A stretch of 64,000 nucleotides of DNA from Bettongia penicillata ogilbyi (GCA_023548195.1 JAJHZJ010000268.1:2300215-2364214); one strand, 5' to 3'. Counted from the first letter of the stretch, positions 11,575-22,697 are shown. The notes: generated by a model not told the origin, from the sequence alone. Made by a program: numbers and translations.

Positions 11575-11780
11575 TTCTATTCCTACAGATCTTCAAGGTT
11601 CATACACACTTTTCACACAATAACTTTGTGAGGGAAATAGCACATATTATCATTCCCATTTTATACAAAATAAAACCGAACCTGAAAAGTTCATGGATTT
11701 GCCCGTGGTTACATAGCTAAAAGTTTCAGGGTCCAAAAGAGCATTTTTTCTGCTCTAGCATCCTTTATTATACAAGCCAT
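11575..11780 (-). repeat. MIR-like SINE, antisense
   Basis: Reads 'cttcaaggttcatacacacttttcacacaataactttgtgagggaaatag…catatt atcattcccattttatac…gcccgtggttacatagctaaaagt'. Confidence 0.7.
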
Positions 11781-12400
11781 CAGCACACTAATCATGTGAA
11801 CAAAGCCTTAAGTTTTTCTGGACGTAGAAGTCTGACAGCAAGGGACACATCAGAAGCAACTAATGTTGATACTCAAGAAACTCAAGTGTATCTGTGATCT
11901 CCTCAATTGGGGATTGCCCTCTAATGATGTAGATTGCAACCCATCAACCTGCCCATCCTCTATGACTTTCATTCATGTCCTTGTAAAAATTCACCAAAAG
12001 AGGTCTACTCAACATTATGGGAAGACTTCTTTGATTTCTCCTGAAACTGAAAGGGTACTCTCCATCCACCCATCATCTCTTTCTGTTGTCATACAACCAG
12101 TAGATATTTAAACAGGTTTTTGATTACTGCCTTTATTCTTATTTATTTTCAAAAGTCCTACTTAATGATATGCTGTCGCCTGCTGACACCCACCATGTAC
12201 CTTTCCTTTCCTCTGTGAGATGCTCAGTTTTGGTTCTTCAAAAGCAGTGGTGTTCCAGGTTTCCTTGCCATGTAGCAGCACTAGTAAAATGTTTATATCT
12301 GGTACAGGGAGGTATAATATAAATTGTTCTACCAGAAAATAGATTAAACATTACAGAGAAAGAAAAACTTTCCAATCTGACTGGTTACCAATGTTAGAAG
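11781..12400. other. No gene recognised
   Basis: An 82-codon plus-strand frame (11,863-12,111) has no recognisable domain and no flanking splice pattern. No repeat is confidently identified. Confidence 0.35.
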
Positions 12401-12404
12401 GCAA

Positions 12405-12570
12405 CAGTTGTTGTGTTCATCCTTCATTGCCGAAGAAGACCAAAATGATGGTATGACTTGTGCTTGACTTTGTTTTGAGTGAGGGAGGGCTGTCAGGTCA
12501 CCAGCCTCACTTCTCCTGCAGAGTCGTCGGAGAAGACTAGAGATGAGTCAGTTGTCACTGGGAGACCTTG
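12405..12570 (+). repeat. Dispersed repeat, 'cattgccgaagaagacca' family
   Basis: A distinctive module reads TTGTGTTCATCCTTCATTG, then CCGAAGAAGACCA, then TTGACTTTGTTTTGAGTGAGGGAGGGCTGT and GTCACCAGCCTCACTTCTCCTGCAGAG. Partial copies recur at about 12,990-13,023, 13,658-13,757 and 35,330-35,400. I take it as an abundant marsupial SINE-like repeat but cannot name it firmly. Confidence 0.65.
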
Positions 12571-12818
12571 ACCCCGTTAGGCCAAGGTCCATGCAGGTAC
12601 TCACTTAGGATAAGGTAATGGTCATTCATTGAATAGGCCTGTTTAAGAAGTAGCCAAGGCATGGCCCCTTTAATGAGGCAAAGAAAAGAAAGACTTCAGG
12701 CTGGGAGGGAAATATCAACAATTACTCTTGATAACCACTCTTTATCCAGGAGGGTCCAGAAGACAACCTTTAGGTAGGGGGCAGGGACCCCATGGTGCCT
12801 GAGCTTTACAGTGCAGTA

Positions 12819-12866
12819 GGTGGTAAGGTAAGATGAGGTAAGGTGAGGTGAGGTAAGGTAAGGTAA
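12819..12866. repeat. (AGGTA)n/(AGGTG)n short tandem repeat
   Basis: About nine imperfect 5-bp units ending at GGTAAAC. A short minus-strand open frame crosses it and is not considered real. Confidence 0.9.
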
Positions 12867-12869
12867 ACT

Positions 12870-13690
12870 AGCCAGTAAAACCCAAGTCAACTGGGCATCT
12901 TTTGGCCATCTAAATTTACCTTCCTTTGGAGAGTAGAAGGAAAAGGAGGGGGAGACAGACAGGAGAGGAGGAGCTGAGTCTGCTCACAGCGTTGTGTTCA
13001 TCCTTTGCTGCTGAAGAAAGCCAGAAGGGAACAGTATAGGTTAATGCAACTGTTGGAGAATTTATTTAAAAAGGGTAAAGACAAAAACAGATTCTGTATT
13101 GGAAAATAAGTCTTGCCTCACTTCCAACCAGAATCTTACCAGGAGAAGGAGTTAGCATTCTGGTCTTTTTGTCTTATGCCTGGGACTTCCCAGCAGAACT
13201 TGGGTTTCATCAGAAAAGCGGGGGAGCCTCTTCCTTTGAGACCATTTGAACTACAGCAGTTCATTTCTTTGGTCCAGTGAAAGCTCACCTATGTATTCCC
13301 AGTGATTAATTTCCTTTGCATATAAGCTGGACGGGCCTTAGGCAAAATTGTAAAATAAGTTGAATTTGTATTTAGCACCTGTCTATTGCTTTATCCTCAC
13401 TGGATTACTTCCAGAATAATGTCCTAGAAGCCCTGTAATCTCCAACTGCCTCTGGTTGCTTCTAATTCAGTCCTCCTAGCCACAGGCATCCTTCAGGAAA
13501 AAGGAATCCAGCCAGTAAAACCCAAGTTAAGTGGGTATCTTCTGGCCATCCAAATTTACCTTCCTTTGGAGAGGAGAAGGAAGGAGAGAGGGAGACAGAC
13601 AAGAGAGAAGGGACTGAGTTGGTCCCCATACAGGCAGCTGTGTCTATTCACAGATTGTTGTATTTATCCTTCATTGCTGAAGAAGACCAT
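12870..13690 (+). repeat. Direct repeat pair spaced 640 bp
   Basis: The segment starting AGCCAGTAAAACCCAAGT at 12,870 recurs at 13,510. Both copies continue through 'tttaccttcctttggagag', an A/G-rich patch with GGGAGACAGACA, then 'cattgctgaagaag'-type sequence. Unit 1 is about 12,870-13,022 and unit 2 about 13,510-13,690. The 490 bases between are unassigned. This is either a tandem duplication or two copies of one composite repeat. Confidence 0.75.
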
Positions 13691-13756
13691 GCCATCAGAG
13701 AAATGATGATATGACTTCCACTTGACTTTGTTTTGAGTAAGGGAGGGCTGTTCAAG

Positions 13757-14002
13757 GTTCCCTTCCCTTCCCTTCCCTTCCCTTCCCCTTCCCTTCCCTT
13801 CCCTTCCCTTCTTCCCTTCCTCCCTTCCCTTCCCTTCCTTCCCTTCCCTTCCCTTCCCTTCCCTTCCCTTCCCCTTCCCTTCCCTTCCCCTTCCCCTTCC
13901 CCGTTTCCCTTCCCTTCCCTTCCCTTCCCTTCCCTTCCCTTCCCTTCCCCTTCCTTCCCTTCCCCTTCCCATCCCTTCCTCCCTTCCCTTCCCTTCCTTC
14001 CC
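13757..14002. repeat. (TTCCC)n minisatellite-like tract
   Basis: About 245 bases of C/T-only sequence built from CCCTT/CCCCTT units, directly after a truncated copy of the 'gaagaagacca' repeat. Open frames of 90 to 126 codons on both strands are low-complexity artefacts. The strand asymmetry (all purine on one strand) permits triplex formation. Confidence 0.97.
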
Positions 14003-14945
14003 TGATATGTATGCAAAGATATGTACATTTGTGTTTAATTGGTTATTTTTGTACCTCCTCTGTCTCTATTGGGCTAAAATTTGGGACTTGAGGTCTGAGG
14101 TGTTGCCTTATTTGTCTATATAATTCTTTTAGGCTGTAACAAAGTACTAGGTGCGGAACAGTTATTTGCTTGTGAACTGAATGGCAAGAAGTTATGCACT
14201 TTTAAATTTAATATGCAATATTAATACTTTCTTAAGTCTAGACAATGAAAACAACAAAATAAGTCAATTTCTGGTTTGTATCATGATTCCTGAGGTGTAA
14301 ATGTTCATGATGTAAACTGAACTTGGCTTCAACGTAGTCATTCCTGGATTTCCTCTAGGCCTTTACCTCCTTTTCTTACTTTCTACTCTAACTTTCTTCC
14401 TGCCTATAAATGTGAGAACCCCCTATTCTTATGCAAGTGGGATGGGGACCTTTGTTGTTGAAATAGGAATACAGGTCCCTACCTATTGGCAAACTTGTGT
14501 ATAGGGAAAGGACCTTTCTGATCCAGTTTTGCTAAGTGTTTCCCTGAGGCAAGGTAAAAGTTTCAAGGTAATTTGCATCTCTCTATTTCTAGCTGCTGGG
14601 GGCCAGGAGCAGAGTTGAAGGGCAGTTCTTCTCCCTAACCCATCTAGGAGAGAAGTCTGAAGGGCTTTCCATTTAGAACTGAGTTTTTTTTTAAGAACGG
14701 GTCTCTGCTAACTGCCATCCCACCCCTTTTCCCCCCTCTCAGCTGGGTTTGGTGAATGACGATATATAAAAAACACTGTGCTAAATTTAGGGGTTTAAAT
14801 AAAAACAAGATGGTTCCTATTTTCAAGGAAATCACTTTCTAATAGGTGACACAAGACATATGTAGATTTTAACCTGTAAGTCAGATGGAAAGGTCCCATG
14901 GATGGTCCCTAGGTTGTAGCAGCAAAGCAGAGGGTAATATCATTT
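14003..14945. other. No gene; weak repeat at 14,765-14,860
   Basis: Unassigned AT-rich sequence. At 14,765-14,860 the words 'aacactgtgctaaatttaggg…caagatggttcctattttcaaggaaatcac' match the dispersed 'lifecycle' phrase of a mammalian repeat (tgtgctaagc…cctcaaggagctcac). Confidence 0.4.
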
Positions 14946-14949
14946 CCAC

Positions 14950-15115
14950 CAATATCAGGGCAGTTAGGTGGTACAATGGATAATGCTCCAGAACTGGAGC
15001 CAGGATAGATCTGAATTCAGATCTAACCTTTGACACATATTAGCTGTGTGACCCTAGGTAAATCACTTGACCCCTTTTGCCTCAGTTTCACCACCTACCA
15101 TTGAAATCTGAAGGG
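14950..15115 (+). repeat. Marsupial tRNA-type SINE
   Basis: GGCAGTTAGGTGGTACAATGGATAATGCTCC is the tRNA-like head. It is followed by 'ttagctgtgtgaccctaggtaaatcacttgacccctttt gcctcagtt'. The A- and B-box-like region is intact enough to recognise. Confidence 0.8.
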
Positions 15116-15439
15116 AAATGGTAATCAAGGTAGAGGTGGTAGTTTGACTTGCCTGGTGAATGCTTATTCCTGACTTTCCCTCAGGGTGCCTTACTGCTTT
15201 AGCTAGTCTGCTTGCCTGCCCTGTGAGTGGCAGTTGGCTGAGAAAATGGGCCCTCTCTCCACAGGGGTTGTTTCCAGCTTCAAACATGGTTTGGAAAATG
15301 TACTGGGGATCTGGAGAGGGTTAGGATGGTTGCTGCCACTTCCAGGACTCCTGTGCTCCACGCACAGGAGAAAATGAGAGGTCTCTACAACACAAACATT
15401 TCTCATCTTTGGTCTGGAATGGTTTGGTATCCATCCCAC

Positions 15440-16060
15440 TTCCTACCTGTGTTGTCAAGTCTTGTCTACCTTTACAAGATCACTCATCACCATCTCTTCT
15501 CTTCAATGATGCCATACTAGTTCAGGACCTCATCACATTTCCCCTGGGCTCTTGTAATTTCCTCCCAACTGGTCTCCCTACTTTCAGTCTACTCCCTCTT
15601 GAATTTCCTCACTACTCAGATTTCCAAATCATCTTCCATATTCATAGTTCTGATCATATCACCCTACAGCTCAAAAACCTCTAATGCTTCCCCATTTCTT
15701 ATAGGATAAAACACAAATGCAATAAAGTCTCTCTACAATTTCATGATGGGCTTATTTTTTCCAGAATTATTTCAAATTACTCTTTTTCATGGCTTGTACA
15801 TTCTAGCCAAATTGAACTGAAAGCTGTTTCCTGAAACTCCCTGCTGTCTCTCCACCACTACATTCTTACAAGTCATTACTTATTGCTGGAATGCACTCCC
15901 TCCCATGTCTGCCTTTCAGAATCTTCTTCCTTCAAGGTTCATTTGGCTCTAGGGTTCTCTCTTTCATGAAACAGAAGTTCATCTCCACACTGGAAAGTGT
16001 TCTTTCCCTCTTTTAATTTTCTAAGAAAGAAAATTTCAATCTTTGATTTTGCCCCATGGG
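15440..16060 (+). repeat. LINE-2 3' region
   Basis: Sense L2 landmarks in order: 'cctcccaactggtctccctactttcagtctactccct', 'tctgatcatatcaccctacagctcaaaaacctctaatgcttcccc', 'ggaatgcactccctcccatgtctgcctttcagaatcttcttccttcaaggttcat'. This is part coding, part 3'UTR. Small open frames here belong to the dead L2. Confidence 0.75.
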
Positions 16061-16104
16061 TCCTTACCTTGTGTTGCAAATGTCTATATACATACTCTGT
16101 TGCC

Positions 16105-16365
16105 ACTATTAATTAATAATCATTACAACAACAACATTCACATAATGCCTACTCTTTACCAGGCATTATGCTAAGATCTTAATAAATATCTTATTTGATC
16201 TCCAACAAAACCTCTGGTTCTATTACTATCCTATTTCACAGATGAGGAAACTGAAGCAAAGAGGTTAAGGGACTTGCCCAGGGTCCCATAGCTACTGAGT
16301 GTCCAGGCCAAATTCAAATTCAGGTCTTCTTAACTCCAGTCCTAGAACCCAGCTGCCTATTAGGT
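16105..16365 (-). repeat. MIR SINE, antisense, near full length
   Basis: Reads 'caggcattatgctaagatcttaataaatatc…cctatttcacagatgaggaaactgaagcaaagaggttaagggacttgcccagggtcccatagctactgag'. Confidence 0.85.
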
Positions 16366-16489
16366 CAGGAACTCTATCATTCATATCTTTTTCCAGGGCC
16401 TAATATATTATACGTGCTTTTGTAGGTGAAATTTGGGGTGGGAGTATCAGCATGGGAAACTCCCTCTCTATTGATACAAATCAGTAACT

Positions 16490-16815
16490 CATCTGTAACT
16501 TAGTCTCTTGGAGAGTTACTTGAACCCAATAAGACTTAAATGATCTGCCTGAGGTCATTCCTCCAAAATGTGGCAAAAGCAAAGTCTGGAGCCACGTCTT
16601 TCTGATTGCACAGTTGGCACGCTTTCCACTTTATCCTGTAGCTCTTGCTAGAAACTTCTGCAATCAATGCTAATCTGCATATTTTTTTATGGAGAAGTTA
16701 GTAAAGCATTAAAAAGTTAAATCACTCCTCTAGGGTTACACAGCTATGAGGAGTCAAATTTGAATCCTGGTCTTCCTGACTGCTAGGCTGGATGTTAATC
16801 CAGTCCACCTTGGCT
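16490..16815 (-). repeat. Two MIR-like fragments, antisense
   Basis: About 16,490-16,650 ('ctgcctgaggtcattcctcc…tctggagccacgtctttctgatt') and 16,720-16,815 ('cctctagggttacacagctatgagg…aatttgaatcctggtcttcctgac'). Confidence 0.65.
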
Positions 16816-17280
16816 TCTCTAGAAGATGCTTAATTCATGTTGAATGAAGAGAAGTTTAAAGGAGACAGTCAGAGTTGTTACTTCAGAAACCCCCTTAAAT
16901 CTCCCTTCCTCATCTCTAACTAATTCTACCCCTGCAACATCTCTCATTAGCTCTGTTCTCTCCAATCTGATAGTATCACGATAATCTAGGTCTTATCACC
17001 TCTCACTTGAAATGCTATAATTGTCTCCTACTTTGTCTTTTCCCTACCATAAATCAATTACTCCATCTACAAGCATTTATTAAACACATTAAAGCACTTT
17101 GCTAAAGCTTGAAGTTGCAAAAGTCAAAGTGATACAGTTCTTTTCCTCAAAGATGTTACAATTTAATAGGAGATACAAGGATATATGTATCTATTCTCAC
17201 AGCTATGAAAAGAAACTTCCTAAGGCATAGCCTAGACTAAGTTTCTCAAAAACCAAAAAGAATGCATGGGTACACCATTA
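16816..17280. other. L2-like and unassigned sequence
   Basis: No gene. At 16,890-17,050 a C/T-rich segment resembles the L2 3' coding end. At 17,055-17,180 'caagcatttattaaacac…tacagttcttttcctcaaagatgttacaat' matches the dispersed repeat phrase also seen at 28,510. Confidence 0.45.
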
Positions 17281-17284
17281 CCTA

Positions 17285-17465
17285 CAAAGTAATACTGTGG
17301 ATAGAGTGCTGGACCTGGAGTTAGGAAGACTTATCTTCATGAGTTTGAATCTGGCTTCAGATGTTAATGAGCTGTGTGACCCTGTGTAAGTCACTTATCT
17401 ATGTTCACTTCAGTTTTCTTATTTGCAAAATGAATTGAAGGAGGAAATGGCAAACCGCTCCAGTA
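17285..17465 (+). repeat. Marsupial SINE with 3' extension
   Basis: The head 'actgtggatagagtgctggacctggagttaggaagac' and centre 'gagctgtgtgaccctgtgtaagtcactta' are followed by 'ggaggaaatggcaaaccgctccagtatct'. That last block is the extension typical of the marsupial-specific SINE. Confidence 0.85.
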
Positions 17466-17469
17466 TCTC

Positions 17470-17690
17470 AAACATTATCCCTTCCAGGAAGCCAGCCCTC
17501 CTCCTCACTAGTTAGTTCTCTCTGCCTTCAGTCTTTCTTGTACTATATTTATTTATACCCCACCCCTGCAAGTAGAATCTAAGCTTCTTGGCATCAGAGA
17601 CTATTTCATTCATGTTTTGTATCTTTCATGATTGACACAGTCCTTTGCAGCTAAGATTAACTTGATTGAAATGGTTGATTGAATTGAATT
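17470..17690 (+). repeat. LINE-2 3' end
   Basis: Reads 'cttccaggaagccagccctcc…agtagaatctaagcttcttggcatcagagactatttcatt', the familiar L2 terminal stretch. Confidence 0.65.
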
Positions 17691-17959
17691 GAGTACTGGT
17701 AGGACAGATGTGCTACCTCTTGCATAAGATTTATTTTAATTTCAGTGAAGGACTTCACTGTCTCATTTCAATGTAGTTGACAAATGGAGGGACTTTAGGC
17801 ACCATGACAGGTCAGTGGAGGAGAGATCTCTGTACCAGGAAACTTGTCCCAAGGCTACAAGCTCAAATTATAAAATGAGAATTTACAGGACCAATTCACA
17901 CATCATTGAAAAGGTATGCTTTTTCTTAAAGTATATGGGAATCCTACATAGTATATTTC

Positions 17960-18000
17960 ATTCATATATATATATTCATTCATATATACATATATATACA

Positions 18001-18040
<40 letters not shown>
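17960..18040. repeat. (TA)n/(CATA)n microsatellite
   Basis: Alternating ATATAC and pure TA (18,003-18,040). Confidence 0.95.
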
Positions 18041-18044
<4 letters not shown>

Positions 18045-18404
18045 CCTACATAAAATGTGTTAACAAAGCAAGTATTTACTTTAAAAATAATTCCCTTGCC
18101 TATTGGAAATGAGACAAAAGGTCAACCCACTTAAGCGATCACCAAGCAACACCTCCATGAAAATCAGACATGAGAAAATATTTTATTTCCACCTTAATTA
18201 CTGATTCCTTTTTTTATCCTACAGAAAGAAGCAAATAGGGCTGAGTCTTGGCTGGATCCATCCCAATGGGTCAGAAATAGTAAGGTTGTATATAATGGAA
18301 GCAGGGAGAAAGAAGCTGGAAGCTGTGATCGTGAAAATTTCCCTGGGATTTTCTGAGTGTATCAGCCTGTGGAAGAGATATAAAGAGAAAAGTTTGAATT
18401 TTCA

Positions 18405-18450
18405 TATACATATACATATATACATATATATGTATATATGTATATGTATA
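18405..18450. repeat. Perfect 46-bp AT-rich palindrome
   Basis: The two 23-base arms are exact reverse complements with no spacer. The centre lies between 18,427 and 18,428. C residues at 18,409, 18,415 and 18,423 pair with G at 18,446, 18,440 and 18,432. It is built from TATACA/TGTATA units and could extrude as a cruciform or fold as a hairpin. Confidence 0.95.
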
Positions 18451-18689
18451 AATGTAAAATGCCAGTCACAGAACCCACTATCTCTACTCACAGGTTTGTA
18501 GTTGTTGGGAATGCAAATAATAATTAATTTTGGAAAAAACACTGACTTTGCTTCTCAATCACTTGCCTGTTACTGAGTCAGTCTGGAGAGCCTATGTGAA
18601 CTTGGACAAGATAAATGGTGTCAAATAAAGATGTAAGGGAATGGCATGGACTCAATTCCAGCTGGTCATTTATAAAATTGTAGTAGATG

Positions 18690-18940
18690 ACTAATAATGA
18701 GAGCTGACATTTATATAACAAAGTTTCCAAAGTATTTTATGTCATCTTCACATTTGATATTTATAACAGCCCTATGAGACAAGTAATAAAGTATTATCAT
18801 CCCATTTTACAGATAAGGAAATTGAGGTTCAGGGAAATCAGGCACACTGCTCCAGGTGACACTGCTTGTAAGTGACAGAGCTGGACTTTGACCAAGGGCC
18901 TTCTACATGCAATCCTATGTTCTTTAACTACTTGTTAACA
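18690..18940 (-). repeat. MIR SINE, antisense
   Basis: Reads 'ataacagccctatgagacaagtaataaagtattatcatcccattttacagataaggaaattgaggttcaggg…tgtaagtgacagagctgg'. Confidence 0.85.
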
Positions 18941-19079
18941 ACATTAAGATTTTAAGTACCACATGAAATTAGGAAATATGTCTTTAGATTTTTAAAGGGA
19001 AGATTAACTATTAGACTAAATAAGCTCATAATTAGTACAAGTGAGGAAAATCAGATTGCTGTTGTCCTCTGCCCTGCTC

Positions 19080-19340
19080 AGAGCACATCCAGAGCACTTT
19101 TGAATTCTGGGAAGTACATTTTAAGAAGGATGTTGTCAAAATATTGTGTACTTAGAGAAAGGCGACCAAAATGATGGGAGGGTGGAAGTGAAGGACTCAA
19201 AACTATACAGTATAAGGGTATTTAGCTTGGGGGACATAATACATTGCCTGAAAGTAATTAATTGCTATCATGTGGAAAGGTGGACCTGGATTTGCTCTGC
19301 TTGGCCCTCCATGCAATAATGAGGAGCAAAGTGTAAAAGC
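19080..19340 (+). repeat. CR1/L3-type LINE fragment
   Basis: Reads 'gaaaggcgaccaaaatgatggga…tagcttgggggacataata…ttgctatcatgtggaaaggtggacctggatttgctctgcttggccctcc', the L3 3' coding end. A 67-codon open frame over it is not considered functional. Confidence 0.6.
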
Positions 19341-19554
19341 TACAGTGGAGTTAGCTTCATCTCCTTTCCCCTTCCCTGTTTTGAGTTTTAAAATTATTAT
19401 TGAATGGCTACTGAGTCACCAGTCACAGAGTGAGAACAAGGCAATATGGTTGTCATTGAACAATATATACTAGTGAAGTATGTTCTGCTTTTTTATTCTC
19501 ATATTAAATAGAAAATTGCATGCTTCCATGTGAAGTCAGAGTAGAAATAAAGTA

Positions 19555-19690
19555 GGATCAGAAGACACAAGAGCTGGGTTCAAACCAGAGCTCTGAGACT
19601 TACACCTGTGTGGTTTGGGGCTCTAAGTTCTGTGTATAGGTGAGGCAGTATTGAACTAGTTGATCTCCAAGGTACCAGCCAGCTTTAAAT
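19555..19690 (+). repeat. MIR-like SINE
   Basis: 'agagctgggttcaaaccagagctctgagacttacacctgtgtggtttgggg' followed by 'gaactagttgatctccaaggtacc'. Confidence 0.65.
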
Positions 19691-19789
19691 ATTATCATAG
19701 TATTATGCACAAAGTGTGACCTAAGTGATGATGATGTTTGTATGAAACTATATATGTGCATATTACTTTAGATCGCAAACTTTTCAAAA

Positions 19790-19870
19790 GCAATAACTGT
19801 TCCATTTTGGTACAGTACCTGGTCTATAGTAGGTGCTTAATCAATGCTTGCTGGTTCTGTTGATTGATGC
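19790..19870 (+). repeat. LINE-2 terminal fragment
   Basis: 'gtacctggtctatagtaggtgcttaatcaatgcttgctgg', the L2 extreme 3' end. Confidence 0.7.
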
Positions 19871-20335
19871 AGGAGGTCCATTACATGCAGGTGCTGATGT
19901 ACGCAATGGTAGAGATTACAGAAAAATAGAATCTTAGAACTGGGAAGTATCCCAGAGAGTTAATCAGAACTATATACCAGACTAGTACCTAGTCACAGAC
20001 CCCCTCTACAACGTACAAAAGAAGTATGATTCACTATCTTCCATCTGAAAAACTTTTAGACCAGGGAACCTCACTATTTGAGGTTAAACTTGAGATCAAA
20101 AGAATCAGCCATCTAAAAGTCCAATGTGACTAGACAACATTCATTTGGAGGGGAAAAAGAGATTTTGGAATTCTAGGGGATTACAATTTCCAGATGAGAC
20201 AACAGTGTCATGGGGCATCCAAGAATGCTGATGCTAGGGATTATAGCCTAGGGAAGTGATAGGACCTAGGAAAGTGATAGGACCACAGTACTCTTCCCTG
20301 GCCACACTGTGTCTGAGGTACTATTTTCATTTTAG
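19871..20335. other. MIR-like trace, otherwise unassigned
   Basis: At 19,920-20,110 a very decayed 'atagaatcttagaactgggaagtat' segment recalls a reversed MIR tail. A short duplicated phrase (GGAAGTGATAGGACCTAG, then AGGAAAGTGATAGGACC) lies at 20,253-20,284. No gene is seen. Confidence 0.4.
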
Positions 20336-20339
20336 GGTT

Positions 20340-20590
20340 ACTACCTTTAAGGAAGGACACTGATAAACTGTACCATGTGTAGATTAGGAAAACCAAGATG
20401 GTAAAGGACTTCAAATACATGAAATCTGAAAATTCACTGAAAAAACTGGGGATATAATCCTGAAAAGGGGGTAGCATAATATCTGTCCTCAGGGTTTTTG
20501 GGTCTCTTCTGTGGAAGAGGAAATAGACTTATTCTATCCAGAAAACGAAAATTAGAGCAATCAATGGAAGTTGCAAAGATGCAAGTTTAT
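20340..20590 (+). repeat. CR1/L3-type LINE fragment
   Basis: 'ggacactgataaactgtacc', 'aaaaccaagatggtaaaggacttcaaata' and 'ctgtggaagaggaaatagacttattctatcc' match the L3 3' end order seen at 24,960-25,200. Confidence 0.6.
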
Positions 20591-20814
20591 TCTCAATTCC
20601 AATTTGTTTTAGGACAGTTGTTAACAAGTTTCTGAAGTTGTGCTCTTCCCCATAGACTGTCAAAAGATATCAATCCCCCAGCCAGGTTTAATAAAGACCT
20701 TTCAAAAGTGAATATTTACTAAGGAAGTACAGTAAGATTTATTGGTGTACAACATTCCCTGAGACTGGGAGCACATTCTCCCACAAGCATATACAGAGTC
20801 AAAAATAAAATTGT

Positions 20815-21030
20815 TGGTGTTCAGTTGTTTTCCAGTCTTCTTGGACTCTTTGTGACCCTTTTTAGGGCTTTCTTGGCAAAGATACCAGAGTGGTTTGCTG
20901 TTTTTTTTTTTTTCTCCAGCTCATTTTACAGATGAGGAAACTGTGGCAAACAGGGTTAAGTAACTTGTCTAGCATCACATAGGTAGCAAGCATTTAAGAC
21001 TAGACTTGAACTCAGGAAGATGAGTTTCCA
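20815..21030 (-). repeat. Marsupial SINE with extension, antisense
   Basis: 'tgttttccagtcttcttggactctttgtgaccc', 'ttcttggcaaagataccagagtggtttgctg' and 'cattttacagatgaggaaactgtggcaaacagggttaagtaacttgtctagcatcacat' give the reversed extension, tail and core. A T-run (20,900-20,912) interrupts it. Confidence 0.85.
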
Positions 21031-21855
21031 ATATGCCATCTGATGAAAATGGGCTCAAGCTTAAAAGGCACATGTAGCAAAAAGGTAGCTCATGTTTGCT
21101 GGAAGTCTCCCCTCCCATACACCTTTGTGAGTTGTTTGTTGTAGCTTTCTGCTGGGCTCTTTGGAGAGCCTCAAAATTGTTATTAATGCGTCCCTGAGCT
21201 TCTGATAAAGACACTTCCATCAGCCATTGCTGTTCAAGGAATACTCTGGTTATTGCTGATGGAAAATCTCAAATTTACCAACCTTTGCACTTCAGATGGG
21301 TGAGATGACAGGAGCATTCAGAGACTCTCCCTATCACTAGTCCTGACCCTCACGTGACTCTCTTAGGGGCTTTTCTCTAAGCTAGCCTGCTGTTGGAAAG
21401 CTAACTCCAAGCAGGGAACCAGCTCTTCAACCAATGCCATACACTTCTGGTGCAACATCATTTCATTTCATCCAGTCCCTGGGTGCATTTTACTCCTTTT
21501 AAATTGATGAAAGACTTTTCACATCTAGTATAATGCCTTTGATTACAGTGCTATTCTGACGGAATAAAGGTAAGGAGTGCAGAGTATCTTGTTAGTTGCT
21601 TAAATGGAGTGACTGATTTAATTAATTCCCCACTCTTCAATCTTTGGCTCTGCTTTGTTTCAAGATGGACCTCCCATATTATGCTGAGCACTGGAAATCT
21701 CTTCATGTTCATTATGGATATTCTACATCTTCCATCCCCATCAACCTCCTCTCATCTCTGATTGGTGAGCTAGAGAGTGGGACACTAAACACTACCTACC
21801 TAGATTTTGCAGCTCACTCCGCTTTCCATCCGCAGCTCTGCTAGGTCTAAACTCC
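21031..21855. other. No gene recognised
   Basis: Unassigned sequence. Frames at 20,975-21,220 (minus) and 21,644-21,844 (plus) have no recognisable domain. At 21,640-21,850 the C/T-rich words suggest an L2 coding end running into the next fragment. Confidence 0.35.
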
Positions 21856-21859
21856 ATGG

Positions 21860-22050
21860 AACAAGATAACCCCTGGTTCATTTTCACCCCTTTCCCCCTT
21901 CCAGCTTCCTTTTCTCAGTTGTCTTCTCCCATTAGATTGTACGCTCCTTGAGGGCAGAAGCTCTCTTTCACTTTCATTTCTATCCACAGCACTTATAATC
22001 AGTTCCTAACACATAGTAGGCATTTAATAAATATTTATTGAATTGCATCA
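21860..22050 (+). repeat. LINE-2 3' end
   Basis: 'cccattagattgtacgctccttgagggcagaagctctctttcactttc' and 'tcctaacacatagtaggcatttaataaatatttattgaattg' are classic L2 terminal phrases. Confidence 0.85.
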
Positions 22051-22129
22051 TGAAATTTAAAGTAAAGGGGAGGGATTTTGTAAGAATGAGAGATGTATAA
22101 AACTGAAGTGGACTGCATTTTATGTAATT

Positions 22130-22260
22130 CTAGTCCCTAGTGATCTTCACTAAGAGTGAATGAAACCTTGTCAGGTATGCTTTTGAAGGGATTCTTATCC
22201 AAGTACAGGTTGGACTAGGTATTATGAGTCTAGTTCTTCTAAATTTGTGATTCTGTCATT
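22130..22260 (+). repeat. CR1/L3-type 3' tail
   Basis: 'gggattcttatccaagtacaggttggactaggtattatgag…ttctaaatttgtgattctgtcat' fits the L3 tail. Confidence 0.65.
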
Positions 22261-22497
22261 TTGGGAACAAGCAGAATTACAACAATAGAATTCTTGAGAA
22301 ATCCCCAACTATGTGAGTTAGGCTTAGGATCACAAAATTTTAGTTTTATTGTCAATATCTACAACTCTTTTTGGAAGGAGATAACTACATGGTTAAGTGG
22401 AGACAGTACAGGTTATTATGAAGGAGGTTGATCAGGGGAATCCCTAATCAATGATGAGTTACCCATTCAAGTTGAAGGGCATGAGCCTTTGTTTAGA

Positions 22498-22697
22498 GCA
22501 GGAGTTCTTAACCTGAGCATCAGTGACCTTGTTTTTTAAGAGTCTGATAACCATATTTCAATACAATTGATTTCCTTTGTAGCCCTATGCATTTTATTTT
22601 ATATTTTCAAATAATTATTCTGAGAAGGGGTCCATATATTTCATCAGCTTGCCAAAGGCATCCATGACAGTGAAAAGGTTAGGAATCCTTAGTTTAA
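22498..22697. mobile_element. Small inverted-repeat DNA transposon (hAT-like)
   Basis: The left end AGGAGTTCTTAACCTGAGC (22,500 on) and right end AAAGGTTAGGAATCCTTAG (near 22,674-22,692) are imperfect inverted repeats. The interior reads 'ctgataaccatatttcaatacaattgatttcctttgtagccctatgcattttatttta' and 'gagaaggggtccata'. The same element lies in reverse orientation at 58,755-58,965. It codes for nothing and is a non-autonomous element. Assignment to hAT is from recollection of the TIR type. Confidence 0.65.

Noticed and set aside
12405..14002. CRISPR-like array or minisatellite locus
   Set aside because: The repeats are not regularly spaced with unique spacers; they are dispersed repeats and a simple-sequence array in a vertebrate genome.
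13648..14028. Frames of 90-126 codons over the TTCCC array
   Set aside because: Products of a pure pyrimidine/purine repeat.
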